Assembly: GCF_009857135.1 (NCBI RefSeq)
Contig: NZ_CP047318.1
Location: forward strand, 3,286,001 to 3,350,000
Reading direction: 5' to 3'
DNA: 64,000 nt
Source: Streptomyces sp. HM190
GTDB lineage: Bacteria; Actinomycetota; Actinomycetes; Streptomycetales; Streptomycetaceae
Under the pieces are notes generated by a model that saw nothing but the letters and a program-made list of their open reading frames with translations, had not been told where the DNA came from and did no database searches. Below are positions 51,772-60,689 of the stretch, piece after piece (the first letter of the stretch is position 1; each line of letters starts with the position of its first letter). The position numbers and the translations under genes are program-made.

Positions 51772-53693
51772 GCCTGGCCTCCGTCCTGGCCGAACGACTG
51801 GTCCTGATCGCCGAAGTTCTGGCCCTGACCGCCGTAGGTGTCACCAGGGCCGCCGAACGACTGCCCCTGACCGCCGTACGTGTCGCCCTGACCGACGAAC
51901 GACTGGTTCTGGCCCCCGAACGACTGGTCGTGGCCGCCGAAGTTCTGGCCCTGACCGCCGTAGGTGTCACCAGGGCCGCCGAACGACTGCCCCTGACCGC
52001 CGTAGGAGTCGTCGTGACCCCCGAACGACTGGTCCTGACCCCCGAACGACTGGTCCTGGCCGCCGAACGACTGCCCCTGACCGCCGTACGTGTCGCCGTG
52101 ACCGCCGAACGACTGCCCCTGACCGCCGTACGTGTCGTCCTGGCCGCCGAAGGACAGCCCCTGGCCGCCGTACGACGAGCCGGGGTCGTGCGGGGCCGCG
52201 GGCGGAGCGCCCTGGGCCTCGTAGGCCGCCGGGTTGACGCCGCCCGCGCCGGGGCCCGCCTGGTGCGGGATGCGTGCCTCGTCGGTGTCGGCGCCGGTGT
52301 CGCCGTCGCCGGCCGCGCGCGCCTCGCGTTCGGCGACGACCTCGCGGACGGCCGCCAGCACGCCGCGGTAGCCGGAGCAGCGGCAGAGGTTGCCGCACAG
52401 CGCCTGGCGGGCCTCGAGTTCGGTGGGCGCCGGGTTGCCCTCCAGGAGGTCGTGCACGGTCATCGCCATGCCGGGCACGCAGAAGCCGCACTGCACGGCG
52501 CCGCACCGGGCGAGCGCCCGCTGCACGTCGGAGGGCTGTCCGTCGACGGCGAGGCCCTCGACGGTGCGCACCTCGCTGCTCGCGGCGGTGACGGCGGGCA
52601 CCAGGCAGGAGGCCACGAGCCGGCCGTCGACCTGGACGTTGCACGCGCCGCACTCGCCCTGCGAGCAGCCGTCCTTGGCGCCCGCGAGGCCGAGCCGCTC
52701 GCGCAGCACGTAGAGCAGCGACTCGCCGATCCAGGCGTCGGTGACGGGCCGGTCGGCGCCGTTGACGCTCAGGACGTACGAGGCGAGGGGGTGGTCGTCG
52801 TGCGGGGGCGGGGCGGGCTCGGCGGCCGGGTCCGCGGCGTCCGCACCCTCGGTGCCGGGTGCCTCGGCGCCGGACCCCTCGGCGGGCGTCCCCGGCTCCT
52901 GCGGGCCCGTGGGGTCGCCGTCGGCCCCGGTGGCGGTCCCGGAGTCCGCGGCGGGCTCCCGGGCGGCCTCGGGGGCCTCCTCGGGCGCCTCGGGGGCCGG
53001 TGCCTCAACAGGGGCGCCGGAGGGCTCCTCAGAGGCGTCGGAGGGCTCGTCGGGGGCCTCGGCGGGCGCGTCGGCCGGGGCCTCCTCGGCGGCGCCCTCC
53101 TCGGCGCGCGCCGCGGGCGGCGGCGCGGTCCACGCGGTGCCGATCTGCTCGGTCGCCCAGGGCGCGGGGGCGCCGCCGGGCAGGGTGGCGGGCGGGGTGC
53201 CGCCCCACTGCTCGACCAGGGCCGAGGCACTGAACTCGCCCGATTCGTCCGGAAGGTCGCCCCCGGCGACCGGAATCGACCACTCGCCGGTCACGTCGTG
53301 ACCGGGCGCGGCGCCTTCCCGCGCGGCGGGCTCCTCGAACGTCCACTGCCCGGTCGAGCCGGGCTCGTACGTGAACCCGTCCTGCGCCGGGGGCTGCTGC
53401 CGCCCAGCGTTCGGGTCGTGCCACTGGGTGCCCTCGGACGGCATCGCCCAGGAGCCCGAGCCGGACGGGTCGGTCCCGGCCCCGCCGTGCGGGTTGGCCG
53501 CTATGGGCGGCGGCACATAGCCGTGACCGGGCGCGGCGAGCGGGCTGTCGGCGGCGAGCAGCGCGTCGATGCCCCCCTCGGGGAGCTGAACGAAGGTGGT
53601 GGCGCCGTCGTCGTAGTCGCCCTGCGGCAGTCGCTCCCAGCCGCTCTGGCCCCCCTGCTGCGGGGTGCCCTCTCCGTGCTGGTCGTCGGTCAC
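51768..53693 (-). CDS. Molybdenum hydroxylase [2Fe-2S] subunit with disordered head and repeat tail
   Basis: A 641-residue protein, about four times longer than usual. Residues ~304-460 are a normal small subunit with both [2Fe-2S] clusters: 'GCSQGECGACNVQVDG' with a following 'ASCLVP', and 'CGFCVPGM' with 'CGNLCRCSGY'. Residues 1-~300 are acidic, Pro/Ala/Glu-rich and disordered. Residues ~504-641 are tandem repeats of ~10 residues with Gly, Gln, Asp and an aromatic (FGGQDQS, YGGQGQS). GTG start overlaps the FAD-subunit stop (GTGA). The additions are not explained by the enzyme's known chemistry. Confidence 0.93.
   Translation of the reverse strand: MTDDQHGEGTPQQGGQSGWERLPQGDYDDGATTFVQLPEGGIDALLAADSPLAAPGHGYVPPPIAANPHGGAGTDPSGSGSWAMPSEGTQWHDPNAGRQQPPAQDGFTYEPGSTGQWTFEEPAAREGAAPGHDVTGEWSIPVAGGDLPDESGEFSASALVEQWGGTPPATLPGGAPAPWATEQIGTAWTAPPPAARAEEGAAEEAPADAPAEAPDEPSDASEEPSGAPVEAPAPEAPEEAPEAAREPAADSGTATGADGDPTGPQEPGTPAEGSGAEAPGTEGADAADPAAEPAPPPHDDHPLASYVLSVNGADRPVTDAWIGESLLYVLRERLGLAGAKDGCSQGECGACNVQVDGRLVASCLVPAVTAASSEVRTVEGLAVDGQPSDVQRALARCGAVQCGFCVPGMAMTVHDLLEGNPAPTELEARQALCGNLCRCSGYRGVLAAVREVVAEREARAAGDGDTGADTDEARIPHQAGPGAGGVNPAAYEAQGAPPAAPHDPGSSYGGQGLSFGGQDDTYGGQGQSFGGHGDTYGGQGQSFGGQDQSFGGQDQSFGGHDDSYGGQGQSFGGPGDTYGGQGQNFGGHDQSFGGQNQSFVGQGDTYGGQGQSFGGPGDTYGGQGQNFGDQDQSFGQDGGQA
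51771..52181 (-). repeat. Coding repeats of ~30 bp in the Fe-S subunit gene
   Basis: About 13 imperfect 30-bp units encoding F/Y-G-G-Q/H/P-x-D/Q-x patterns; some 60-bp blocks (e.g. around 51810-51860 and 51940-51990) are almost identical. All are in frame and multiples of three, so the array is translated. Confidence 0.9.
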
Positions 53694-54583
53694 GACAGCG
53701 CCCTCCCCAGTGCTCGTCGGGCCAGCGCGGCGACGGTGCGCCGCAGGTGCAGTACGGCGGGCGGAAGCGGTGTCACGGAGCCGTCGACCTCGGGGGCCGG
53801 GTCCGGGATGCAGGCGGCGGCGACGTACTCGCCGAAGGCCTGCAGCGCCTCGGGGACCAGGGTGCGCTCGCCGTCCCAGTCGATCAGCCCGGCGACCCAC
53901 GCCTCGGCGTCCAGCGGGCGCAGCGGCATCGGCGCTATGGCGCCGACGGCGCACCGCACGCCGCGCCGGGCGGGGTCGAGCACGAGGGCGACCGAGGCGG
54001 CGGCGCGGCCGGGGCCGGTCCGCCCGGTGGCCTTCAGGAAGACCTGGGGGGCGTGCAGCAGCGGCACGCGCACGTACCCGATCAGCTCGCCGGGGCGGAG
54101 CATCTCCATGCCGGCCAGCAGGTGGGAGACGGGCATCTCACGGCGGGCCCCGCCCGGGCCCGCGATGACGAGCGTGGCCTCCAGGGCGGCCAGTACCGGC
54201 AGCGCGTCCCCGGTGGGGGCGGCCGTCGCGATGTTGCCGCCGAGGGTGCCCGCGTTGCGGATCTGCGGCGGTCCGGCGGCGCGCGCGGCGGCGGCGAGCG
54301 CCGGAATCAGCGCCGCGAAGTCCGGGCGCCCCATCCGGGCGTGCGTCAGTCCGGCGCCGAGCAGCGCGTGCCCGTCCTGGTACTGCCAGCCGCGGATCTC
54401 GCTGATCCTGCCCAGCCCGACCAGCGCGGCGGGCCTGAGCTGCCCGGAGTTGACCGCGGTCATGAGGTCCGTGCCACCCGCCACCGGAACCGCCCAGGGC
54501 ATGGCGGCGAGGGCCGCCACGGCCTCGTCGAGCGAGCCGGGCAGGGTCACGGCCTGCGCCGCCTGCGGTGCGTGCGTGGTCAA
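53690..54583 (-). CDS. Molybdenum hydroxylase FAD-binding subunit
   Basis: A 297-residue medium subunit of the xanthine dehydrogenase/CoxM family. FAD contacts 'VPVAGGTDLMTAVNSG' and 'IRNAGTLGGNIATAAPTGDALPVL' are intact; the C-terminal CO dehydrogenase flavoprotein domain follows. TTG 54583 is chosen because AAGGGG lies eight bases upstream and no ATG/GTG is close. First gene of the FAD - Fe-S - Mo operon with GTGA overlaps at both junctions, which implies a tight complex. Confidence 0.92.
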   Translation of the reverse strand: MTTHAPQAAQAVTLPGSLDEAVAALAAMPWAVPVAGGTDLMTAVNSGQLRPAALVGLGRISEIRGWQYQDGHALLGAGLTHARMGRPDFAALIPALAAAARAAGPPQIRNAGTLGGNIATAAPTGDALPVLAALEATLVIAGPGGARREMPVSHLLAGMEMLRPGELIGYVRVPLLHAPQVFLKATGRTGPGRAAASVALVLDPARRGVRCAVGAIAPMPLRPLDAEAWVAGLIDWDGERTLVPEALQAFGEYVAAACIPDPAPEVDGSVTPLPPAVLHLRRTVAALARRALGRALS

Positions 54584-54863
54584 ACCGGCTGCCCCTTCCC
54601 GCTGCCCCACCTGGTCCGCCTGTGTTGGCCGTACGGTACGTGCTGACAGGGCGGACGTGGCAACTCTGGCACATTCTCGCGAGGCCCGAACGCGGGGGTC
54701 CGCTAGGAGGCATTCGCCCACCTCACCCCGGCGATGGTCCGGTTTGGCAAGACATCTCCCACAGGTGCTTTTTGCCATCCTTCGGCGATTCTTGCGGCTC
54801 TTGTTCCAGGTGAGGGTCGTCGCGCGGGGCATCGGCTTTCGGACGCGCGCGGGCGCCGCCGCC

Positions 54864-56495
54864 TCACACGTTCGGGGGCGCCCCCTCGATCGGGCGTCCG
54901 AGTACACCGGGTCGCCGCTGCCACGGGCGGGGCCCGCCGGGCGGCCGATAACCGACCCCCAGGGCGTCAAGTCGGCGATAGTGAGAGGTCATCCTCCGCT
55001 CGAAGTCGGCGAAGTCCCGTTCGGCGGACGCGGGCAGCCGGCTCCAGGCCACCTCGGCGAAGGCCACGAGCCGCGGGAACACCTGGTAGTCCACGCGCGC
55101 GGGGTCCTCCATCACCTCGGTCCACACGTTGGCCTGGGTGCCCAGCACGTGCCGCGCCTCCTCGGGCGTCAACTCCGGTGGAACCGGCTCGAACCGGAAG
55201 ACGTCCTCCAGGGTGCGCACGTAGCCGATCGGGACCGGCTCGTCGGGGCCGTCGTGCTGACGGTGGTCCAGGTACACGTGCTGCTCGGGGCACATGACCA
55301 CGTCGTGGCCCGCGCGGGCCGCCGTGACACCGCCCGCGTAGCCCCGCCAGGACGACACGGCCGCACCCGGCGCGAGGCCGCCCTGCAGGATCTCGTCCCA
55401 TCCGATCAGGCGACGCCCGCGCGCCGTCAGCCAGTTGTCGAAGTGCCGCACGAACCACGCCTGCAGACCGTCCTCGCCCTCCAGTCCGAGCTCCCGGATG
55501 CGCGCCTGCGCGGTGGCCGACCGCTTCCACTGGTCCTTGACGCACTCGTCGCCGCCGAGGTGCACGAACGTCGAGGGGAAGAGGTCCAGGACCTCCTCCA
55601 GGACCCCCTCGTAGAAGCGCAGGGTGTGGTCCGTGGGCGCGAGGACGTTCTCGCTGACGCCCCAGGTGTCCCAGACGGTGAGGGCGCTCGTGTCGACGAC
55701 ATCGGTGTTGCCGAGTTCCGGGTACGCGGCGATCGCGGCCTGGCTGTGTCCCGGGATGTCGATCTCGGGGACCACGGTGATGTGCCGTTCGGCGGCGTAG
55801 GCGACGATCTCGCGGAGGTCGTCACGCGTGTAGTGACCGCCGTGCGGCTTCTCCTCCCACAGCGGTGACGCCCTGTGACCGAAGTTCGTGCGGGCCCGCC
55901 ATGAACCGATCTCCGTGAGCCTCGGGTACCGCTCGATCTCGATCCGCCAGCCCTGGTCGTCCGTCAGGTGGAGGTGGAGGACGTTGAGTTTGTGCGCGGC
56001 CATCAGATCGAGATGGCGCAGCACCTGGTCCTTCGGCAGGAAGTGCCGGGCGACGTCGAGCATGAGGCCGCGCCAGGCGAAGCGGGGGGCGTCCTCCACG
56101 GTGACCGCGGGGAGGTCCCAGGCGCGGCCGGGCCGCAGGGGCGCCCGCCGGTGGGCGTCGGGCCCGAGCAGCTGCCGGAAGGTCTGCGCGCCCCACAGGA
56201 CGCCGGCCGCGTCGCCGCCCTGGATCAGGTGGTCGGCGGCGCCGGTGACGACGCGGTAGCCCTCCGGCGGCAGGTCCGGCTCGACGCTCAGCGTGAGCCG
56301 GGGCGCGGCCCCGCCGCCGTCCGGGAAGGTGAGTCCGGTCGCCGCGCCGAGCGTCGCCCGCAGCCAGCGCGCGACGCCCTCGGTGCCGGGACCGGCCACC
56401 AGCCGGGTCCCCTGGTGCAGCCGGCCGCGGCGGGCGCCGTCGCGCACGAGGCGCCGGGGCGCCGGAATCAGTTCGGTTCCGTCGGGTTCGCTCAC
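54864..56495 (-). CDS. Intracellular GH20 beta-N-acetylhexosaminidase
   Basis: A 543-residue glycoside hydrolase family 20 enzyme without a signal peptide. The catalytic Asp-Glu pair is in 'TFVHLGGDECVKDQW'; 'WRGLMLDVARHFLPKDQVLRHLD' and 'VLHLHLTDDQGWRIEI' (HxHLTDDQGW) are typical. It removes terminal GlcNAc from chitobiose or similar oligomers by substrate-assisted catalysis. Position as last gene of an ABC sugar importer operon suggests it acts on the imported sugar, like DasD. GTG start is one base after the permease stop. Confidence 0.95.
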   Translation of the reverse strand: MSEPDGTELIPAPRRLVRDGARRGRLHQGTRLVAGPGTEGVARWLRATLGAATGLTFPDGGGAAPRLTLSVEPDLPPEGYRVVTGAADHLIQGGDAAGVLWGAQTFRQLLGPDAHRRAPLRPGRAWDLPAVTVEDAPRFAWRGLMLDVARHFLPKDQVLRHLDLMAAHKLNVLHLHLTDDQGWRIEIERYPRLTEIGSWRARTNFGHRASPLWEEKPHGGHYTRDDLREIVAYAAERHITVVPEIDIPGHSQAAIAAYPELGNTDVVDTSALTVWDTWGVSENVLAPTDHTLRFYEGVLEEVLDLFPSTFVHLGGDECVKDQWKRSATAQARIRELGLEGEDGLQAWFVRHFDNWLTARGRRLIGWDEILQGGLAPGAAVSSWRGYAGGVTAARAGHDVVMCPEQHVYLDHRQHDGPDEPVPIGYVRTLEDVFRFEPVPPELTPEEARHVLGTQANVWTEVMEDPARVDYQVFPRLVAFAEVAWSRLPASAERDFADFERRMTSHYRRLDALGVGYRPPGGPRPWQRRPGVLGRPIEGAPPNV

Positions 56496-56496
56496 A

Positions 56497-57348
56497 TCAC
56501 TCCTTGACCGCTCCGCCCAGTCCGGAGACCAGTCGTCGCTGGACGAGTACGAAGAAGACCAGCACCGGGATCGTCATCACCGTGGACGCCGCCATCACGC
56601 CGCCCCAGTCGGGTTCTTCCGGCTCGAAGTAGACGAGCAGGGCCATCGGCAACGTCGACCGGGAGGTGTCGCTGATGATGAACGACTTGGCGAACAGGAA
56701 GTCGTTCCAGGTGGAGATGAAGGAGAAGACGCTGGTGGCGACCAGGCCCGGCAGGACGAGCGGGAAAAGGATCCGCCACAGGAATCGGGAACGGCTCGCG
56801 CCGTCGAGCTGCGCGGCCTCCTCCAGGGACTCCGGTACGGCCTTCACGAAGCCCCTCAGCATCCAGATCGCGAAGGGCAGGGAGAAAGCGATGTGGGGCA
56901 GGATCAGCGCACCCAGGGTGTTGAGTTGGCCGGTGTCCCGCATGAGGAAGAACAAGGGGATGGTGAGCGCCTCCACGGGCACCGCCTGGGCGATCAGGAA
57001 CATGATCAGCAAGGTGGTCCGGAAACGGAAGCGGAATCGTGTCACCGCCGTCGCCGCGAGAAAGGCGATCAGCCCGGAGGCGATCACCACGGCGCAGGCG
57101 ACGACAAGGCTGTTGAGGAAGTAGCGGCCGAATTCCTGCTGCCCGAGGACCCGGCGGAAGGAATCGAGGGTCGGCGCGAGCGTCCAGGGCCGGGACTCGG
57201 CCGACTCGATCTCCCCCGCCGGTCTGAGGGCGCTCAACACCATCCAGTAGAGCGGAAAGGCCACCACCGCCGCGATGAGCAGGGCGGACGCCTCCGCGAC
57301 GAGCCGCCGGGGCTGCCTCGGACGGCGCGGTGATCCCGTCGAATTCAC
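56497..57348 (-). CDS. ABC sugar transporter permease (MalG/DasC type)
   Basis: A 283-residue carbohydrate permease with six helices. It begins with a basic segment (SPRRPRQPRRL), then 'ALLIAAVVAFPLYWMVLSALRP'. The EAA motif is 'SLEEAAQLDGASRSRFLWRILFPLVLPGL' (key: EEAAQLDGAS...FPL.LPG). GTG 57348 is used because GGAGG is four bases upstream; the GTG three bases earlier lies inside that spacing. It overlaps the upstream permease stop (GTGA). Confidence 0.93.
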   Translation of the reverse strand: MNSTGSPRRPRQPRRLVAEASALLIAAVVAFPLYWMVLSALRPAGEIESAESRPWTLAPTLDSFRRVLGQQEFGRYFLNSLVVACAVVIASGLIAFLAATAVTRFRFRFRTTLLIMFLIAQAVPVEALTIPLFFLMRDTGQLNTLGALILPHIAFSLPFAIWMLRGFVKAVPESLEEAAQLDGASRSRFLWRILFPLVLPGLVATSVFSFISTWNDFLFAKSFIISDTSRSTLPMALLVYFEPEEPDWGGVMAASTVMTIPVLVFFVLVQRRLVSGLGGAVKE

Positions 57349-58253
57349 CACTCCTCCCCCTGTCCGCGGAGCAGCCGCAAATACACCAGGGTGACGGCCA
57401 GGAGAATCACCAGCATCACCACGCCGATCGCCGAACCGAGACCGTACTCGGAGGCGGCGAAGGCCTTTTGGTAGGCGTACACGTTCAGTACGAGGTTCTG
57501 CCCGGCGATACCGCCGCCGCCCGTCATCACATAGACCTGGGTGAAGACCTTGAAGTCCCAGATGATCGACTGGACGGTGACGACGACGAGGATCGGGCGG
57601 AGCACCGGGGCGAGCACCGACCGCCAGATCCGCCACTGTGAGGCACCGTCGAGGGCCGCCGCCTCCAGGATCTCGGACGGGACGGCCCGGATGCCCGCGT
57701 AGACCGTCACCATCACGAACGGGAAGGAGCACCAGACCACTTCCAGCAGGACGAGCAGGAAGGCGCTGTACCGCCCGTACGTCCACGAGTGGTCGCCCAG
57801 CCCGAGCACCCGGTTGACGGGGCCGAAGTCGGGGTCGAACAGCAGCAGCCACACCGTCGAGCCGGTGACCGCCGGGGTCGCCCACGCGCCCAGCGCGGCC
57901 AGCATCAGCGCCAGCCGTGGCACGGCCCGCACCCGGGTCAGCAGCACGGCCAGGGCGCAGCCGACGGCCAGCGTGGACACCACACAGGCCGCGGCGAAGC
58001 CGACGGTGGTCAGCAACACCTGCCGGAACCGGTCGTCCGCGAAGAGTTCGGCGTAGTTGCCGGCTCCCCGGAAGGAGGTCGGCTCTCCGCCGCTGGCCTG
58101 CGCCTGGGTGTACTCCAGCAGGGAGATCAGGCCGAGTTGGCCGACGGGGTGGACGAGCAGCGCGCCGAGCACGACCAGCGCGGGGGCGAGATAGAGCCAG
58201 GGAGTCCAGCCGGCGGCACCCCGGGAACGCGGGCCGGTGGCCACCGGCGTCAC
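57345..58253 (-). CDS. ABC sugar transporter permease (MalF/DasB type)
   Basis: A 302-residue permease with six helices: 'WLYLAPALVVLGALLVHPVGQLGLISLLEY' near the N-terminus, EAA loop 'EILEAAALDGASQWRIWRSVLAPVLRPIL' (key: EAAALDGAS...LAP.LRP). The open frame extends upstream but GTG 58253 overlaps the binding-protein stop (GTGA), which is the usual arrangement here. Pairs with the next permease; the ATPase is not encoded locally and is probably the shared MsiK-type ATPase used by Streptomyces. Confidence 0.93.
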   Translation of the reverse strand: MTPVATGPRSRGAAGWTPWLYLAPALVVLGALLVHPVGQLGLISLLEYTQAQASGGEPTSFRGAGNYAELFADDRFRQVLLTTVGFAAACVVSTLAVGCALAVLLTRVRAVPRLALMLAALGAWATPAVTGSTVWLLLFDPDFGPVNRVLGLGDHSWTYGRYSAFLLVLLEVVWCSFPFVMVTVYAGIRAVPSEILEAAALDGASQWRIWRSVLAPVLRPILVVVTVQSIIWDFKVFTQVYVMTGGGGIAGQNLVLNVYAYQKAFAASEYGLGSAIGVVMLVILLAVTLVYLRLLRGQGEEW

Positions 58254-59551
58254 CCGACGGAGCTGAACGCGTCGTTCATCCGGTCCGCAGCGTCCTCGGA
58301 CGCCTCGTCCACGTCCTTCTTGCCGCTGACGATCTCCTGGAACATCGTCGGCAGTACGAGCGAGGCGTCGATCCGGGCCCACGCGGGCGAGACCGGCACG
58401 AACCTGGTCCCCGAGGACAGCGTCTTCACGAACGGCGCGATGAACGGCTCCTTCTTCGCCGCCTCGGCCCGGACGTCGGTGTACGTCGGCAGGAAGCCCA
58501 TCGCGTCGAAGAGCGCGCTCTGGGTCCGCTTGGACGCGAGCCGCTTCATCAGGTCGACGGCGAGCGTGCGGTGCGTGGTGCTCCTGAGTACGCCGATGTT
58601 GTTGCCGCCCGCGAACGCCGGGGCCACCGAACCGGACTTCACGCCCGGCAGCGGCACGACCGCGTACGCGCCCTTGACCTTGCCGGCCTCGATGGCCGCG
58701 TGGCTGAAGTCACCGCCGATGGCCATGCCGGCCTTGCCCGCGGCGAACGCGGTGACCGTGTCGTTGCCGCCCATGCCGGCGCACTTGGCGGCGGGGCAGT
58801 TGTCGTCGCCGAACAGCGAGGTGTACGCCTCGATGCCCTCGCGGGCGGCGTCGCTGTCGATGGTGGCGGCGTACGAGCCGCCCCGGCCCTCGGCCATCTC
58901 GCCGCCGTGGGCCCAGACGAAGGGCATCGCGCCGTAGGTGTAGGCGCCGCCGACGACGAGCCCGTACAGCTCGGGCCTGGCCGCGCGGATCCGCTGCGCG
59001 GCGGTCTTCACCTCGTCGAGGGTCTTCGGCGGCTCGATGCCGAGTTCGTCGAAGACGTCCGTGCGGTAGTACAGGGCGCGGACGCCCACGAAGAAGGGGG
59101 CGCCGTAGACCTTGCCGTCGACGGTGACGGAGGTCCGGGCGGTCGGGTCGGAGTCCTTGGCGTCGGACCAGCCGTTGAACTCCGCAGTGACGTCGGCGAG
59201 TCCGCCGTCCTTGACGTGGCCGGCGGTGTCCGTGTTGCCGTACTCGACGACGTCGGGGGCGCTCTTCGGGTCGTTGAAGGCGGCCTTCATGCGTTCGGCG
59301 CGGCTCTCGACGGGGATGTACTCGACCGTGACCCTCGCGCCGTCGTGTGCCTTCTCGAAGGCGTCGACGACCTGGTCGACGACCTTCTCCTTCGGCTCGT
59401 TGCTCACTTCCCGGAAGAGCCAGAGCCGCAGGGTGCCGGTCCTGTCGTCCTTCGCTGCGGACGAGTTGTCGGACGTCCCGGGGGCGCAGGCGGTGAGCCC
59501 CGCGAGAGCGAGAGCCGCCATGGGGGCGACGAGTCGGGCGGCGAGCTTCAT
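58250..59551 (-). CDS. Sugar-binding lipoprotein (DasA-like)
   Basis: A 433-residue extracellular solute-binding protein of family 1. Signal peptide 'LVAPMAALALAGLTAC' with lipobox LTAC at about residue 22. Mature protein shows 'GTLRLWLFREVSN', 'FEKAHDGARVTVEYIPV', 'FFVGVRALYYRTDVFDELG' and 'GKAGMAIGGDFSHAA'. GGAGG precedes the ATG. With a GH20 gene at the end of the operon the ligand is probably N,N'-diacetylchitobiose or another GlcNAc oligomer. Upstream carry operator repeats and a dre-like site. Confidence 0.93.
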   Translation of the reverse strand: MKLAARLVAPMAALALAGLTACAPGTSDNSSAAKDDRTGTLRLWLFREVSNEPKEKVVDQVVDAFEKAHDGARVTVEYIPVESRAERMKAAFNDPKSAPDVVEYGNTDTAGHVKDGGLADVTAEFNGWSDAKDSDPTARTSVTVDGKVYGAPFFVGVRALYYRTDVFDELGIEPPKTLDEVKTAAQRIRAARPELYGLVVGGAYTYGAMPFVWAHGGEMAEGRGGSYAATIDSDAAREGIEAYTSLFGDDNCPAAKCAGMGGNDTVTAFAAGKAGMAIGGDFSHAAIEAGKVKGAYAVVPLPGVKSGSVAPAFAGGNNIGVLRSTTHRTLAVDLMKRLASKRTQSALFDAMGFLPTYTDVRAEAAKKEPFIAPFVKTLSSGTRFVPVSPAWARIDASLVLPTMFQEIVSGKKDVDEASEDAADRMNDAFSSVG

Positions 59552-59583
59552 GGCGCGGGGTCCTCCGGAGGGGGGAGCGGAGT

Positions 59584-59621
59584 GTTGCATTCTCTGCAAC
59601 GGGCGTTCTGCTCTCTGCAAC
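59584..59621 (-). promoter_or_regulatory. Tandem operators upstream of the sugar operon
   Basis: A perfect palindrome GTTGCATTCTCTGCAAC (59584-59600) is followed by a partial copy GTTCTGCTCTCTGCAAC (59605-59621). The copies are 21 bp apart, i.e. two helical turns, on the same face. They lie 33-70 bp before the ATG. The cognate regulator is unknown. Confidence 0.7.
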
Positions 59622-59657
59622 ACACCGGAGGCTATGGAGCACATGAACATGACCACA

Positions 59658-59673
59658 AGAGGTCTCGACCACT
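59658..59673 (-). promoter_or_regulatory. dre-like site upstream of the sugar operon
   Basis: AGAGGTCTCGACCACT matches the dre consensus ACTGGTCTAGACCACT at 13 of 16 positions. It lies about 110 bp before the binding-protein start. Confidence 0.65.
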
Positions 59674-59793
59674 TATGACCAAGACCGGGCGCCCGGTGAC
59701 TCGGGGGCCACTGTTCTCGGGCGCCGGGCCGGGCGGCGACGCAGCAAAGACCGCGGTACCCGCTCCCGGGCACCGCGGTCGCGCGGCCGGCCG

Positions 59794-60078
59794 CTACTTC
59801 TTGCCGCCGCCCTCGTCGTCCCCGCCGCCCGCGCCGAGCGAGTCGAAGATCTCCTTGCACATGGGGCACACGGGGTACTTCTTCGGGTCGCGCCCCGGTA
59901 CCCACACCTTGCCGCACAACGCCACGACGGGCGTGCCGTCGAGCGCGCTCGCCATGATCTTGTCCTTCTGGACGTAGTGGGCGAAGCGCTCGTGGTCACC
60001 GTCGCCGTGCGACACCTGCGGCGTCGGCTCGACGAGGGTCCCCGTACCAGTACCGCGCTCGGGCTCAAGAGTGCTCAT
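59794..60078 (-). CDS. DUF3039 protein
   Basis: A 94-residue actinobacterial DUF3039 protein. It contains 'HYVQKDKIMASALDGTPVVALCGKVWVPGRDPKKYPVCPMC' (in parts: VVALCGKVW, YPVCPMCK); the Cys of 'LCGK' with 'CPMC' forms a likely zinc knuckle. The tail is Gly/Asp/Lys-rich. Function unknown, cytoplasmic. It follows the yqgE gene on the same strand by 29 bp, so the two may be co-transcribed. Confidence 0.88.
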   Translation of the reverse strand: MSTLEPERGTGTGTLVEPTPQVSHGDGDHERFAHYVQKDKIMASALDGTPVVALCGKVWVPGRDPKKYPVCPMCKEIFDSLGAGGGDDEGGGKK

Positions 60079-60107
60079 GACGCCAAGGGTACTGGGGCTC
60101 ACCCGCA

Positions 60108-60680
60108 TCAGTTGAGCGAAGGGTCGTCGGGGTACGTGGCCACCATCGCGAGTTCGCTGCGCTGGCGGCGCAGGACCTCCCGCCAGAGCCGTTCGGGCGA
60201 CGGGGACGACACGTCGCCGGGTTCCGACTCGACGACGTACCAGGCGCCCTCGACCAGTTCGTCCTCCAACTGGCCGGGGCCCCAGCCCGCGTAGCCGGCG
60301 AAGATGCGCAGCGAGCCGAGCGCCGAGGCGAGGAGTTCCGGCGGGGCCTCCAGGTCGACGAGCCCGATCGCGCCGTGGACGCGCCGCCAGCCGAGCGGCG
60401 CCCGGTCGACGGGGCCGCCGCCGGGAATCACCGCGACGCCGAGCGCCGAGTCCAGGGACACCGGGCCGCCCTGGAAGACGACCCCGGGTTCGCCGGCGAG
60501 TTCCGCCCAGCCCTCCAGGATGTCCCCGACGTCCACCGGGGTGGGGCGGTTGAGGACCACCCCGAGCGAGCCCTCCTCGTCGTGGTCGAGGAGCAGCACC
60601 ACAGCGCGGTCGAAGTTCGGGTCCGCCAGGGCGGGCGTGGCCACGAGCAGCCGCCCTGTGAGCGAGGACACCTCGGTCAT
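60108..60680 (-). CDS. YqgE/AlgH-family protein
   Basis: A 190-residue UPF0301 (YqgE/AlgH) protein: 'SLTGRLLVATPALADPNFDRAVVLLLDHDEEGSLGVVLNRP' (in parts), 'VFQGGPVSLDSALGVAVIPG' and 'RIFAGYAGWGPGQLEDELVEGAWYVV'. Widely conserved, function poorly known. ATG 60680 is used; ATG 60689 three codons upstream is possible. Divergent from murA. Confidence 0.9.
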   Translation of the reverse strand: MTEVSSLTGRLLVATPALADPNFDRAVVLLLDHDEEGSLGVVLNRPTPVDVGDILEGWAELAGEPGVVFQGGPVSLDSALGVAVIPGGGPVDRAPLGWRRVHGAIGLVDLEAPPELLASALGSLRIFAGYAGWGPGQLEDELVEGAWYVVESEPGDVSSPSPERLWREVLRRQRSELAMVATYPDDPSLN

Positions 60681-60689
60681 GCCAGACAT

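Noticed and set aside
51771..52181. CRISPR-like array
   Set aside because: Repeats are adjacent without unique spacers, in frame and translated as protein repeats; no cas genes.
51930..55868. 1312-codon plus-strand ORF
   Set aside because: Antisense to the Fe-S, FAD and GH20 genes, all with strong domain evidence; a composition artefact.
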